DNA of 64,000 nt, from contig CM055109.1 in the NCBI GenBank assembly GCA_029204225.1, positions 42,105,449-42,169,448 on the forward strand, written 5' to 3'. The notes under the pieces were generated by a model. That model was not told the DNA's origin. It was given only the letters and a program-made list of their open reading frames with translations, and searched no databases. The stretch's first letter is position 1; the number at the start of each line of letters is the position of its first letter. This document shows positions 1 through 10,130 of the stretch, one piece after another. The position numbers and the translations under genes were made by a program. The stretch is from Diphasiastrum complanatum. Its lineage: Eukaryota; Streptophyta; Lycopodiopsida; Lycopodiales; Lycopodiaceae.

Positions 1-335
1 GCGGGCTGAAGTGGTAAACTGGCTAGTAATCCCAGAAATTTTAGAGAGTACATCCATGGATAATAGAAGATTGTAGATGTTGGATTTTGGCCATAAATAT
101 AAATCCAACGCTGACCTTTGCATATGAGAGAGTGTCGAATACTGTAGATCAATGGCCTTTCTCATGATTCATAAATGTTTTTGGTGTCAAGGCTTAGATC
201 CAATACGGATCAATCCCAATGTAGCCCTCCAGTCAGAAGACAACCACCAAATGATGGCTCAGCTCTATTATAGAACGACCTTCATGTCGTCTTGATACAT
301 CATGATGATAGAAGACTGGTAGGAGTTCGGTTTTA

Positions 336-1323
336 TTGAGAAAGTGCGAGATTACCTGGGGCCACTACCCTTCGGAAGCAAACTACTCTTCCACATATTT
401 GAAGCCAAAGCGTAGGAATTCAGATAGAAAGAAAAAAAAGGAGAAATATGAAAAGATGGATCCATTAAGAAAAAGTGTTGAGATATTAACAAAAGAAATG
501 AGTAATTTTAAAAGTTTAGATGTCTGATGTTAAAGCTTAACGCCTATGTTTGGTGTACCGCTTGTGGGAAAGAAGGTCATTCTAAGACTAACTATCCCAG
601 TTTACAAACTAACTATTTAGAAGAGGAATTATTCCTCTGTCTGGTTAATAATCATGAGGAGGTAGCTTATATTGCAACTCCTTCTAGCCAAAAGAACATT
701 ATACCAAAATCACGTTTTGGTCAACAGTACACTATTTTTCATAGAGGAGGGACAAGAGATTCCACTTCTCCACCCAAAGTAAGGAGTTGTGCTACAATTG
801 CAGAGCCCTAGGTCACTATTCGTCTGATTGTCCTGAACCTAGGCAGTCAGTAGGATATGTGCCGCTCTATGCTAACTATAAAGGTGAAGGGCATGTCACT
901 GTTGAATGTCCTCAGCCGCAACAACCGCGGTCTAAACCGAAGTTTGTAAACTCGCCTAGAGAAGATGGGCTTCGGCCATATAAAACTAACACTGACATGC
1001 TAGTCCAAACGATAGAAGTAGAGTCTGAATCACAAGATCAAGACCATCAATGGCCTGATTTAGATGTAGAGATAAATAAAGTAACTACTAGAAGTAGTAA
1101 AGATTCTTCAACTCTTAAAGATAAAAAGAAAACCAAGAAAATGAAATCTGCAAAAAATGCAAAAAATGTGACAGAAAAAACGAAAGTTGCAGAACAGCCA
1201 GTAGAAATTTCTAATAGTAAAGAGTTAGACCTTGATAGGCCTACTGAAAAACATTATTATGTTGATATTAGTTCGGAAGCTAAAAGGCTTTTAGCTGAAG
1301 AAACCAGAAAAGCAAAAAAGTAA
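336..1323 (+). pseudogene. gypsy-1 gag remnant with zinc knuckles
   Basis: Nucleocapsid-like part of a retrotransposon gag, which would package the element RNA. It is read in three frames (336-527, 527-811, 787-1323), so there are frameshifts. Near 790-831 a canonical CX2CX4HX4C knuckle is complete (CYNC...GHYSSDC). Two flanking knuckles are degenerate: the one near 554-596 has lost its last Cys, and the one near 868-909 has lost its first two. A Lys- and Glu-rich tail follows, typical of a gag C-terminus. The capsid domain is not recognisable. Confidence 0.75.
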
Positions 1324-1551
1324 CGTTCTCAGATCCAATTATAGCGAAATACCTAGAGATCTATCGCCACTTAGACATCGTTCATATGACATAGTGAAAG
1401 ACCTTGTCTCCAAAATGCCCAATATAACTTTTAAACAGTTATTAGAGGATAACCAGTGTTATAAGAAAGCAATTAGGCAATTTTTGCAAAAGAAAAGAAA
1501 AGAAAAAACGAAGTTACGATTAGTCAATGTAGGACTAGTTAACTAAGGTGA

Positions 1552-1930
1552 TGAAGGTCAATCCGAGATTCAGGTAGTAATTAATGGCTTTATTTTAGAT
1601 AGGGTGCCCATAGATTTCGAATCTAGTGTAAATATAATGATGGAAGAAACAACATACGAGCTAGGCGTTCACCATAGAATAGCACCTACATTAAAACATT
1701 TAAGGTTAGCTGATGCAACTAGAAGATCACCTATAGGAGAATTGTCCCAAGTTATGGTCTACATTGGAGACCATAAGTTCCTAATGGATTTTATTATATT
1801 AAGGACTAAAAGAGAGTTATCGTATTAAGCATTATTAGGACGACCATGGCTCTACCAAGCTGATGTCATAACCCACTGGAAGAAGAAGGAAATTACCTTT
1901 AGAGATCAGATGGAGACACCGGCATAAAAA
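1552..1930 (+). pseudogene. gypsy-1 retropepsin-like domain, first copy
   Basis: Aspartic protease-like segment. The active-site region reads IDFESSVNIM, where a working retropepsin would have Asp-Ser/Thr-Gly, so the catalytic D-S/T-G is not preserved in standard form. After it come LADATRRSPIGE, a hydrophobic core and the C-terminal block LLGRPWLYQADVITHW, which is the usual end of plant gypsy proteases. One stop (about 1826) separates core and end block. A second segment with the same end block follows at 2155-2760, so this is one of two successive protease-like units. Confidence 0.65.
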
Positions 1931-2154
1931 AGTCATAAAAGAATTACGGTATCCTGGGAAAAGGATAAGTATGAAGGTGAGACACCTACATCATCCTCGA
2001 GCTATACATCAAATGATGTTTCTTGGTTTCCAAGGGGAGGCTATACTTCAGAGGATGAAGGAGTTCAGTCCGTAAGGACTGAGGAAGGGGAGAGATTTGT
2101 CACATTAAGTATACCTGCATACAACAATAAAGTAGAATATGTAGATAGAGGAGA

Positions 2155-2760
2155 TTGTGGAGTTCTAGAGATTAACGCTATTATAGGAGACCATACTATT
2201 GATAGAATACTAATAGACTCATGATCCCGTATCAACTTAATAACTGAGACTATGGTTAAGAAATTAGATAAATCTTGTGTATATGTCCTACTTTCCTTTC
2301 AGTTTATGATAAATCTTTTGCCTTGTATGTTCATCTTTTTGCTTTTCTACGCATCTTTCTTCAATGCTTGCTTAGTTTTAAATGAGATGATGATCAACCC
2401 AATAAGATAGTACAATATGAAGTATAGCTCGAGCATGATGTACTAGAAAAACAGATATAGCCTATTACTTACCATGAAATCCATTTTGCAGATGCATTCA
2501 AATGCATACCAGTAGGTGACCTAAAGGGTATTCGTGTAGTTATAGAGACAGAGACGTTCGTTATGAATTTCTTTGTCATAAACCCAGTAGATACACCACC
2601 ATATTCAATATTATTTGGAAGACCATGGCTATATCAAGCAGATGCTATTATAAATTGGTCTACCAAACAAATATTTTCTCCAGACATTCTCACAGCCAGT
2701 CCAATAGGGGGTCACCTTTTGAGATGGGGAGAGGAAATAGACGGACCTACTGAATCTTAG
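2155..2760 (+). pseudogene. gypsy-1 retropepsin-like domain, second copy
   Basis: Second aspartic protease-like segment. Near 2210-2250 the frame reads ILIDS, then a stop, then SRINLIT, matching an Asp-Ser-Gly active site whose Gly codon has become a stop. After about 200 bp of poorly readable sequence the frame resumes (2563-2760) with NFFVINP...ILFGRPWLYQADAIINW, the same terminal block as at 1830-1880. It lies directly upstream of RT, the normal place for protease. A ~150 bp AT-rich patch (about 2280-2430) may be an insertion. Confidence 0.65.
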
Positions 2761-2769
2761 ATCAATTTC

Positions 2770-3770
2770 ATAGAATGCTATGAGATTGACGAGGATGAGA
2801 AAATTCCAATAACATCCGAGTCAAGGGAAGTTCTGGGTGGAACCAGAGCAAGCCTGACTGAAGGAATTGTAGATAAGACAGATTATGTAGAAATAAAAAT
2901 TAATAAAGGTAAAATTTTGAATTTATATAAACACCAATCAGACCAGGAACGTGAAGAGTATATATTACTTTTTCAAAAATATTAAAACGTATTTGCTTGG
3001 TCGATGGACGATTTAATAGGAATACCAGTTAAATGGGAAGAACATAGAATAGATCTCATTCAGGGAACAATACTTGTTAGTCAGAGACAATATAGATTAA
3101 ATCCAAAGTATTCTTGGTTAGTTAAAGACGAATTAGATAGATGTCTTAGAGTGGGTATTATATATCCCGTTCTAAGTTATAGTACCTAAAAAGAAGACAG
3201 ACAAGATTAGAGTTTGCCAAGATTTTAGGAAACTAAATGCTACTACAGCAAAGGATCATCATGTTCTGCCTTATACAGATACTCTTCTTGACCAGGTAGT
3301 TGGTCATGAACGTTATAGTTTTTTAGATGGGTTCTCACGCTATAATCAAGTTTTTATTAAGGAGGAAGATAGATCAAAGACCACTTTTACCACTGATTGG
3401 AGGACATACGCTTATGCGCAAATGCCCTTTGGTCTTTGTAATGCACGTCTCACATTCCAACGTATGATGACGGACATTTTTCAAAAAAATTTACAAAAGC
3501 TTTTAGAAATTTTCATGGACGACTTTTGTGTCTGTTCATCAACTAAAGATCATTTAGATGCATTAGAGAAGACATTGAGAAGATGTCAAGAGACATCTCT
3601 TAAATTGCATCTGGCCAAGTGTTATTTTGGGATGAGGGAAGGCATCCTATTAGGACATAAAATTTTGAAGGATGACATTCAAGCTGACATCGAAAAAGTA
3701 AAAATGATTTTAGAATTATTAGAACCAACCAATTTACAAGAGCTTAGAGGATTTCTAGGACGCGTAGGAT
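2770..3770 (+). pseudogene. gypsy-1 reverse transcriptase, N-terminal and catalytic part
   Basis: Reverse transcriptase of the gypsy polyprotein, in two frames with a frameshift near 3185. It contains the entry block VFAWS-like (about 2990), VPKKKTDKIRVCQDFRKLN, the palm motif SFLDGFSRYNQV, QMPFGLCNA and the catalytic box EIFMDDFCVC. Both Asp residues of the box are retained, with Phe at the first position instead of Tyr. The fingers and palm are nearly complete from 3004 to 3770. Coding is interrupted just after the GFLGRVGY motif by unrelated sequence. Confidence 0.85.
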
Positions 3771-3962
3771 ATTGTTTTTCTTCGCAAAAGAATTGGCCGC
3801 CAAAACCGTTTTCTTCTCTGCCCCCCCTTGTTCTCCAAAGGCAAAAGAGACATTTGGTTGAATAACTTAAGGGTGGAAACTCACTCGCCTTAAAGGCCAT
3901 CTGCTCGGTGCACGCGCCAAAAATGGTGCCACCTTGAAAAGTTCAATTTTCGAAAACTGGAT
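3771..3962 (+). other. ~190 bp insert within the gypsy RT/RNase H junction
   Basis: The protein frame reads through FLGRVGY at about 3770 and resumes with DYAIVVTPLTSLLKK at about 3980. In uninterrupted relatives these blocks are only about 8 residues apart. The intervening sequence is GC-richer and has no coding similarity I recognise. Short direct matches flank it: GGAT at 3767-3770 and 3959-3962, or TAGGAT at 3765-3770 and 3965-3970. Either could be a target duplication. Exact ends are uncertain. Confidence 0.5.
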
Positions 3963-4599
3963 CATAGGATAATTTAGGATTATGCCATAGTAGTAACTCC
4001 TTTAACAAGCTTATTAAAAAAGTTTGTTGAGTATCATTGGTCACAAGAACATCAGCAAGCTTTTGATAAGTTAAAACAATCATTAGTAGAAGCGACTGGA
4101 GTTAGACCTCCAAATTGGGCTAAAAGGTTCCATGTATATGTAGACATATCATCATTTGCAATAGGTGTAGTGCTTAGTAAAAAAAGATGACCAAAATATA
4201 GATTACCCAATTTATTATGCGGGTAGACAACTTGCAGCATCAGAAGAGAACTATTTAGCTACAGAGCGTGAAGCATTATGAATGATTTATTCAATAAAAA
4301 AATTTAGACATTATCTTTTAGGATACCCTTTTGTTTTTCATGTAGATCACTATGCATTGAAATATTTAGTCAATAAACCTGATCTTTCAAGTAGGGTAGC
4401 TAGATGGGTATTGTTATTAGATGAGTTTAATTATGAAGAAGAATTAAGAAAAGGCAAGGATCATCAAAATGCTGATTATATATCCCGTCTCCAAACAAAA
4501 AATCAGTTTGATTCCATTTTTGATGAATTTTCGGACGAACATATAATGCGTATTCAATCAAAAACATCAATTTATATGGACATTATTAACTTTTTATAG
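3963..4599 (+). pseudogene. gypsy-1 connection and RNase H domain
   Basis: RNase H region that would degrade RNA in RNA-DNA hybrids. Readable blocks are WSQEHQQAFDKLKQSL, FHVYVDISSFAIGVVLS, YYAGRQLAASEENYLATEREAL and IYSIKKFRHYLLGYPFVFHVDH, then NADYISR. The first catalytic Asp (VDIS) and the Glu of ATEREAL are present. A frameshift near 4185 and a stop near 4279 break the frame. The order and spacing match the plus-strand element at 41.7-42.2 kb. Confidence 0.8.
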
Positions 4600-5290
4600 G
4601 ACCAGATTTATCCTGATCATTCTAATAAACAACGAAAAACTGTTTTCCTTCAAAAGTAGGACCTTATATGATTATAAATAAAATATTGTATAAATTAGGA
4701 GCCGGCGATAATTTTCATCGATGTTTAGAACCCACCGAGACGACCACTGCAATAAGTGCTTTACACGAGAAAGATTCGGGGGGCCACTATGCTCTTAGAA
4801 ATACTGCAAGAAAGATCCTTAATGATAAGTATTGGTGGCCTACCATCTGTAGAGATGTTAAATTATTCATTCAAAAATATGATGCATGTCAGAGGATGGG
4901 GAAACCCAGCTTTGCGACACATTGGCCACTTACTTTGATTATTCCCTTAGAACATTTTGAGAAGTGGGGGATAGATTTTGTGGGGCCTATCAAACTGATC
5001 AATTGAAAAACTCATCAACGTTACATTCTTGTTGTTACGGATTATGCTACCAAGATGGTAGAGGCCGAAGCCACAGTTAAAAACGATGCTAAGACTGTAA
5101 CAAAGTTTTTATTCCAAAACATTATCACACGTTATGGATGTCCCTTAGAACTCGTTAGTGATAGGGGAACCCATTTTCTTAATCAGACCATCGAGGCTAT
5201 GTTGTCATATTTCTCCATTACACATCATCAAACCACTCCATATAATCCTAAAGCGAATGGGCTTACGGAGCGGCCTAACATAATTTTGTG
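4600..5290 (+). pseudogene. gypsy-1 integrase
   Basis: Integrase that would insert the cDNA into host DNA. The N-terminal HHCC finger is damaged: HEKDSGGH is present but the CxxC reads YDAC, so the first Cys is Tyr. The catalytic core keeps D (WGIDFVGP), D (VSDRGTHF) and E (NGLTERPN), with 35 residues between the second Asp and the Glu. One stop sits at about 5005. Homology ends just after the Glu, and what follows (5291-5727) is unrelated, so the C-terminal half is gone. Confidence 0.85.
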
Positions 5291-5727
5291 CAAATCTTGT
5301 GGAGATACTTCAAGTAATTCAAGTTCAGGTTTTGCTCATTCAAATGGAGCAAAGAACACATCATTTTGCATTCATTCTTTCATGGATTGGAGATCTACAA
5401 AGGCAAGGTGGTGATGGAGGTTCATTCATGGATATACATGGTGCATTCACTATGGGCATAGTGGAATGTGGAGGAGGCATGCAAACACTTATCATTTTAT
5501 TATGATTCTATGTTCTTTTACATGTATCTTGTTCACCGTTCTATGTAAAATTGATGTAAGAAATAGTGAAGCATCCTATATGGACACTATTATCTACATC
5601 AATTATGTTGTACTTCATATTGTACATATTAGAACACTTGAGAAGAGATCCATTATCATGATGGAGATCATTCTTAGGTTGGAGCAAAGTAGTGTTGTAA
5701 AACTAGCAAGTTAAGTTGAAGAGGAAG
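5291..5727. other. Unassigned stretch between integrase and LTR
   Basis: No protein family is recognisable in any frame. It ends in a purine run (GAGGAAG, 5721-5727) immediately before a TGT LTR start. The purine run looks like a polypurine tract, so this may be the eroded 3' internal end of a copia element. Confidence 0.35.
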
Positions 5728-6950
5728 TGTGAAAATTGTCAACATTTCCTAGCTAGTTTGAGGTCTAAATTGGCAATTTTTGTACATAGTTTTGGATCTA
5801 ACCTTTCACACATGTGAAAGAGGCCTATAAATATTTTAGGACCTTCAAAATGACAGCAAAATCATGTTATTTGGACATATAGGCCAAAATTGGCTATTTT
5901 AGGCTACTAGTGCTCTAAAACTGGGTGCTTAGTTCTAGAGAGAGGAGAGAGAGTCATCTCTCTCACCTATATTAGGCTAAAATGTGTGGAGAACAGGTTG
6001 GAGAAACTTATTGTATTGTTGAGAGAGATCAATAGATCATTGCCATAGTTTCTTCTGCCATTGAGAACATTGCTTTGTGTATTGTCTTCAAGCTTTTGTG
6101 TATGATCTTAAGAGGTTTTCAAAAGTGGTCGATTGTTGTTGGGAGTCCTGTTTGCTGCTATTTTTGGATGCTCAGTACCTTTAATTAGTTTCTTTTGTCT
6201 CTTGAATGCTTTGTCAAGTTCATGTGTATCAAAGGTAGCATTAGGATGCTTTGCCATTTCTAGCTTTTGTAGCTTGTTGTGCAAAGATCTCAGCCAAGTA
6301 TTTTGGGAGTTTGGATCCATTCAAGATCCACTTTTTTCAATGTACAATCACAAAGTGCAGCTAACAAGTATGAACGTAGTAGCAGGGTAGTGATCAGATT
6401 GATCGAACATATGTGTTAGAGCGTTGATCATGCACAAATATTGCTAGCCTACTAGGGAGAGCCAGCACTTGGTCACACAAAAGAACTCTTGAGGTAGAAG
6501 TACATTTGTGAACGGTCATTTTATGTTGGTCGGTCGATGACGCTCTCGGCTAATGTAGTAGTTGGTTGATGTGACCCTTAATTGACGTGTCGCTTGTGTG
6601 AACTTCGTTGGATTTGAACTTCGGTTAATGCGGTATCATGCGGTAATAGGCGGTCATCTGCGGTTGCTTGCGGTCGCTTTCGGCAAGTTCCGTTGCTTGT
6701 CTGCGGTCATCTTGCGATGGTTGATGGTCGTCTGCAGTTTAACTGTTAGCCGAATTTCTCATTAATGATGACTGTTGTAGGAACTTGTTGAAGTATGTTT
6801 GGAGTTAATTCATGATTCTTGAAGCACAAGGATTTCTCCTTGTCTCTCCCTTCCTCAAAACGTTGTGGAAACACAAGTGGTAAAGAAGAATGTAGAATAG
6901 AATAGTTAGTTGAACACTAAATAGATCAGTGTGTGAAAAAATGGAACAAA
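5728..6950 (+). mobile_element. Copia-type LTR (right edge uncertain)
   Basis: It begins TGTGAAAATTGTCAACATT directly after a polypurine run, as do the LTRs at 18589 (plus) and 59226 (minus). It shares the TTCACA(C/T)(A/G)TGTGAA palindrome (5805-5818) found in those LTRs. No long ORF. The right end was not found; a candidate TGGAACA terminus lies near 6943-6950. It could be a solo LTR or the 3' LTR of the eroded internal piece at 5291-5727. Confidence 0.5.
6622..6694 (+). repeat. 10-bp periodic CGGT array
   Basis: CGGT starts at 6622, 6631, 6641, 6651, 6661 and 6671, followed by weaker CGG at 6681 and CG at 6691. Apart from the first interval (9 bp) the period is exactly 10 bp. The consensus is roughly CGGTnnnnTG. 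It lies within the presumed copia LTR. Confidence 0.7.
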
Positions 6951-7239
6951 CTTGTAAGTATACTAGGTGCGTATTGGAATAAGAGGATTATGTCATTGAG
7001 AAGAAAAAAGTAGACATAAAAACTGTTGTGCAATGGATAGAGAGGATGTGTGTGTGCAGGAAAATTTTTTTTTTTTCGCAAAGAAGAGGATATGAGGATA
7101 TACTTCTTGGAAAAGCATGAATATGAATTGCTTACGTAAACCAAGAAACTTATTAGCTATTTCATGAAGAATATATACATATATACAGAAAGAAATCACA
7201 GTTTCATGGTGTATAGAATTTGCGTAATCGAGATCCATT

Positions 7240-8010
7240 GACCAAAGTGTCTAATGGGATTCCCTAATATTTTCAATTGTACAGTCCATTGGTATGAATC
7301 TTCGTGATCACATAAGGTCCTTGGCCTTGGAATTTGAGTTTATAACTTGCTTTAATGTTTCGAGTTCTATAGAGCAGAACTTGATCTCCTTCAGCCAATT
7401 CCTTTGAATCGAATATGATTATCATGCCAGGCCTTCTGTCTGCATTTGTTAACTAATTGTGCATGATAACTTTATAACCGAGTTTCACAGAGTTTGTGAA
7501 GGTTAAGAAATTGATGCTTGAAAGTTGCTTCTTCACCAAGTTGTTCAAAATATGAAACTCTTAAAGACGGAATGATAAATTCAACTGGCATTATAGCCCC
7601 TTGGCCATAAACCAACTAAAAGGATGTCATCTTCATGGATCTACATGGTGTGGTTCTGAAAGCCCAAATAGTTGAATATCACTTTGTTTCCCAATCGTTT
7701 CGGCTGGCTTCAACTATTTTGGTCAGAATTCGGCAGATGATCTAGTTTGAGGACTTTGCTAACCCGTTGCATCGAGGATAGTATGGGGTACTTTTGCGAT
7801 GCTTCACAAAGTAATGGCCTAGGAGGTTATGTACAACGTCATTGAGGAAGTGAGTCCCTCTGTCACTCACTAACTCTATTGGACAACCGAATCAGGTGAT
7901 AATGTTTTCATCCAAAAACTTGGCTGTAACTTTGGCAGTAGCTTCTTTCATTGCTCTAGCTTCTACCCAATTCGTAGCGTAGTCAGTGTCCACTAAGATA
8001 TATCTGAAAT
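7240..8010 (-). pseudogene. Gypsy integrase remnant (minus strand)
   Basis: The reverse complement reads an integrase catalytic core and C-terminus: ATDYATNWVEARA, TAKFLDENIIT, VSDRGTHF, PYYPRCNGLAK, EASRNDWETK, LVYGQGAIMPVEF and a final LHKLCETRL block. The catalytic Glu expected in NGLAE is Lys (AAG). There are at least four in-frame stops, one being TGA where relatives have Arg (ENIIT-stop-FGC). The order matches the integrase at 42.7-43.4 kb, so the same broad gypsy clade is represented. The rest of this pol is absent. Confidence 0.8.
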
Positions 8011-8940
8011 ATGCATAGATTTACACATCTACATCCACACAAATTTTGGATCAACATAAATGCAATGAATGGCTGATATCTACACAATGCAATGCAAGCT
8101 GATATCTACATATTATGGTCGGAATACCTCTCAGAATAAGTAGCTCAATAGATTGGCCTATATTGACAGTCATTTCGACTGCCATGGATCTAGATCCACA
8201 GCAAAAAAATTTGGATCTACAACAAAAATACAATAAAACTGAAATCTACAACTGCAAAAAAAAAGTGTAGACATTAGAGTGGCCATCAGAACAGATGCTG
8301 ATATACTACATCTAACAGATCGGCCTTTTTCGACGGCCATTTTGAGACTCGTTGTGCTCACTGTTTTTTTTGCCGCCTCCTATTCACTACTCAAAATCTG
8401 CAAAATAAACGTGAAGTCAATACACTGAAGACTAGAATGTGAGAGAGAGAGAGAGAGAGAGTGAGAAAAAGAGAGGGGGAGAGCAAGAGAGATCACCTTG
8501 GATCCATTAGCTTCATCCTCCATCTTTCCTTTTGTCACCTACATTACAACACAATGGCATTAGCTAAGATCCTATCACAAGCACAAATAGAGATGTAATG
8601 TTCTTAATGAGCTTATCATTTCGCTTTGCAAGGAAGATACAAAAAAAAACAAGGGCAAGAGGAGCAATGAGAAAAGAAGGAGCAAGAGCAAGAGGAACAA
8701 GAGGGAGAGCAAATGGAGATAGCTAAAGCAAGAGCAAGAGGGGCTAAAAGAGGGTGAGGAAGCATCAACCACATACCCAAGGAGACAAAAAGTAGCAGGT
8801 ATGACCATCGATACTATCACCCACTCCTGTCTTCTCTTTCAAAAGTCGCGGCAAGGGATATATTTTTCAAAATTTTCAAAAATCTATTTTAGCCTTGGTA
8901 TAGCCCATTTATTAAATGAACTGTTTCGAGACCCATTCCG
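8011..8940. other. Non-coding spacer with a short GA tract
   Basis: No coding similarity. There is a (GA)n run near 8439-8463 and a purine-rich stretch to about 8760. Leu-rich frames on the minus strand here are products of the purine bias. Confidence 0.6.
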
Positions 8941-9440
8941 AGGCCTGCAAAAAAATTCTAAAATTTGTCATTCTCAAAAGTAGTGAGTTTTCTGAATCCC
9001 AGTATTTGTAAGGTTATTACAAGGTCCATCTACCAAGGTCCCTATTTTCAGTGCTCGGAAAAGCCAGCATAGTATAGGAATGGAATTGACAACTTTTCAA
9101 TGAAACCGGCTCCAGAGATATAATGCAGGATGCTGACTTCTCAAGAATTGATGTGATGAATTTTTTTTTTAAAACATAATGCATGCACATTATTTCAATA
9201 CTTCAAGAAAAAAGGCCTACAAATTTTTTGAAATTTGTCTTTTCAAAAGTAGTGAGTTTTCAAAATAGTAATTTTCCCAGGGTTATTACGAGGTCCATTT
9301 ACATATGTCCCTATTTTCAGTGCTCGGGAAATCCGACACAGTATAGGAATGGAACTGGAAACTTTTCTCAAATCAAACCGGCTTCAAAGGTATAATGAAG
9401 GATGCTTACTACTTAAAAATTGATGAATTTTTTTTTGTGT
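8941..9440 (+). repeat. Two tandem units of ~270 bp
   Basis: Unit 1 begins at GGCCTGCAAA (8941) and unit 2 at GGCCTACAAA (9214), an offset of 273 bp. Shared blocks include AAAAGTAGTGAGTTTT, GGTTATTAC(A/G)AGGTCCAT, CCCTATTTTCAGTGCTCGG, GTATAGGAATGGAA, and a final GATGAATTTTTTTTT. Divergence is moderate. No ORF. Confidence 0.75.
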
Positions 9441-9599
9441 GAGAAATTTTTTGTTTAGTAAATATATATGTGAAGAAACCAAGAGTTTTTATATCTTTCA
9501 AAGCCTTAGAATTTTTCCTTTGTTGTTTTTAGCGACTGTGCATTTTGAACTATGTTTCGCACAGTTTGCATTTTTTGAACTGTTTTGTCGCACAGTTCG

Positions 9600-10130
9600 C
9601 ATTGGCTTATACACACAGGATGCTAGTGCCTTGCACTTATTATTCTACTGTACTGTGGTGGGGCCCACTAGGCAAGGCTTGGCCAACAATATTTTAAGCG
9701 GTGGGACCCACTTATTTATTTGTATACATGAAATACCCACAACAGGGTCCATGACCCAAAGTAGTGCCAGTCCCTCGGCACTAAGCTGCAACTGTCATGA
9801 AGGGGCGCTGTTGTCGGTTCGTTTATTGCTGGGACATGGGTGCTTCAGGAAAGGCGTGGATAGAATTCGCTTACATAAAACTTGAGGCTTTACTGATTGT
9901 CGATCAGCAAGAACCTAGACTTGCCAGATTTCCAATAATACACATAAGGGTCTGGTGGCCATATCAGATAACCTTGTTCATTGACAATTGGGTAGTCGAG
10001 GCATTCCATCGGAGGATCCCAAGATAAATCTTGCTGATATAATGGATCTTCATAGATCGGCGCAACTGGTTTCAATGTCATAGACTCCCCCAAATCATAA
10101 TGTGGATATGACGTGTTTGCTTGATGCTCT
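9600..10130 (-). repeat. Inverted partner of 46150-46690
   Basis: The reverse complement of this segment matches 46150-46690 over roughly 500 bp. It covers the last ~85 codons of a gag-like protein (SYPHYDLGESMTL) and the 3' untranslated stretch with GGGGCCCACTAGGCAAGGCTTGGCC. Both copies show the same order, so this is the 3' part of one retroelement family inserted in opposite orientations. Confidence 0.75.

Larger units (their letters stand above)
336..5290 (+). mobile_element. Degenerate Ty3/gypsy LTR retrotransposon 1 (internal region)
   Basis: The canonical gypsy order gag, protease, reverse transcriptase, RNase H, integrase can be read on the plus strand, but in several frames with many stops, so the copy is dead. 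The RT signature is FMDD, the F-type variant I associate with Athila/Tat-like plant lineages. The integrase DD35E triad is still readable. No LTR is visible at either end: positions 1-335 show nothing I can assign, and integrase homology stops abruptly near 5290. The element is therefore truncated or overwritten on both sides. Confidence 0.85.

Noticed and set aside
6108-6390. Overlapping ORFs of 70 and 85 residues on both strands
   Set aside because: They sit inside a presumed LTR and show no retroelement or host motif.
8575-8820. Leu/Ser-rich minus-strand ORF resembling a membrane protein
   Set aside because: Arises from the purine-rich GA-like stretch; hydrophobicity is a composition effect.
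9439-9885. 148-residue plus-strand ORF
   Set aside because: Lies antisense over the 3' UTR and end of the gag-only element, whose inverted copy at 46 kb shows the constrained strand is the other one.
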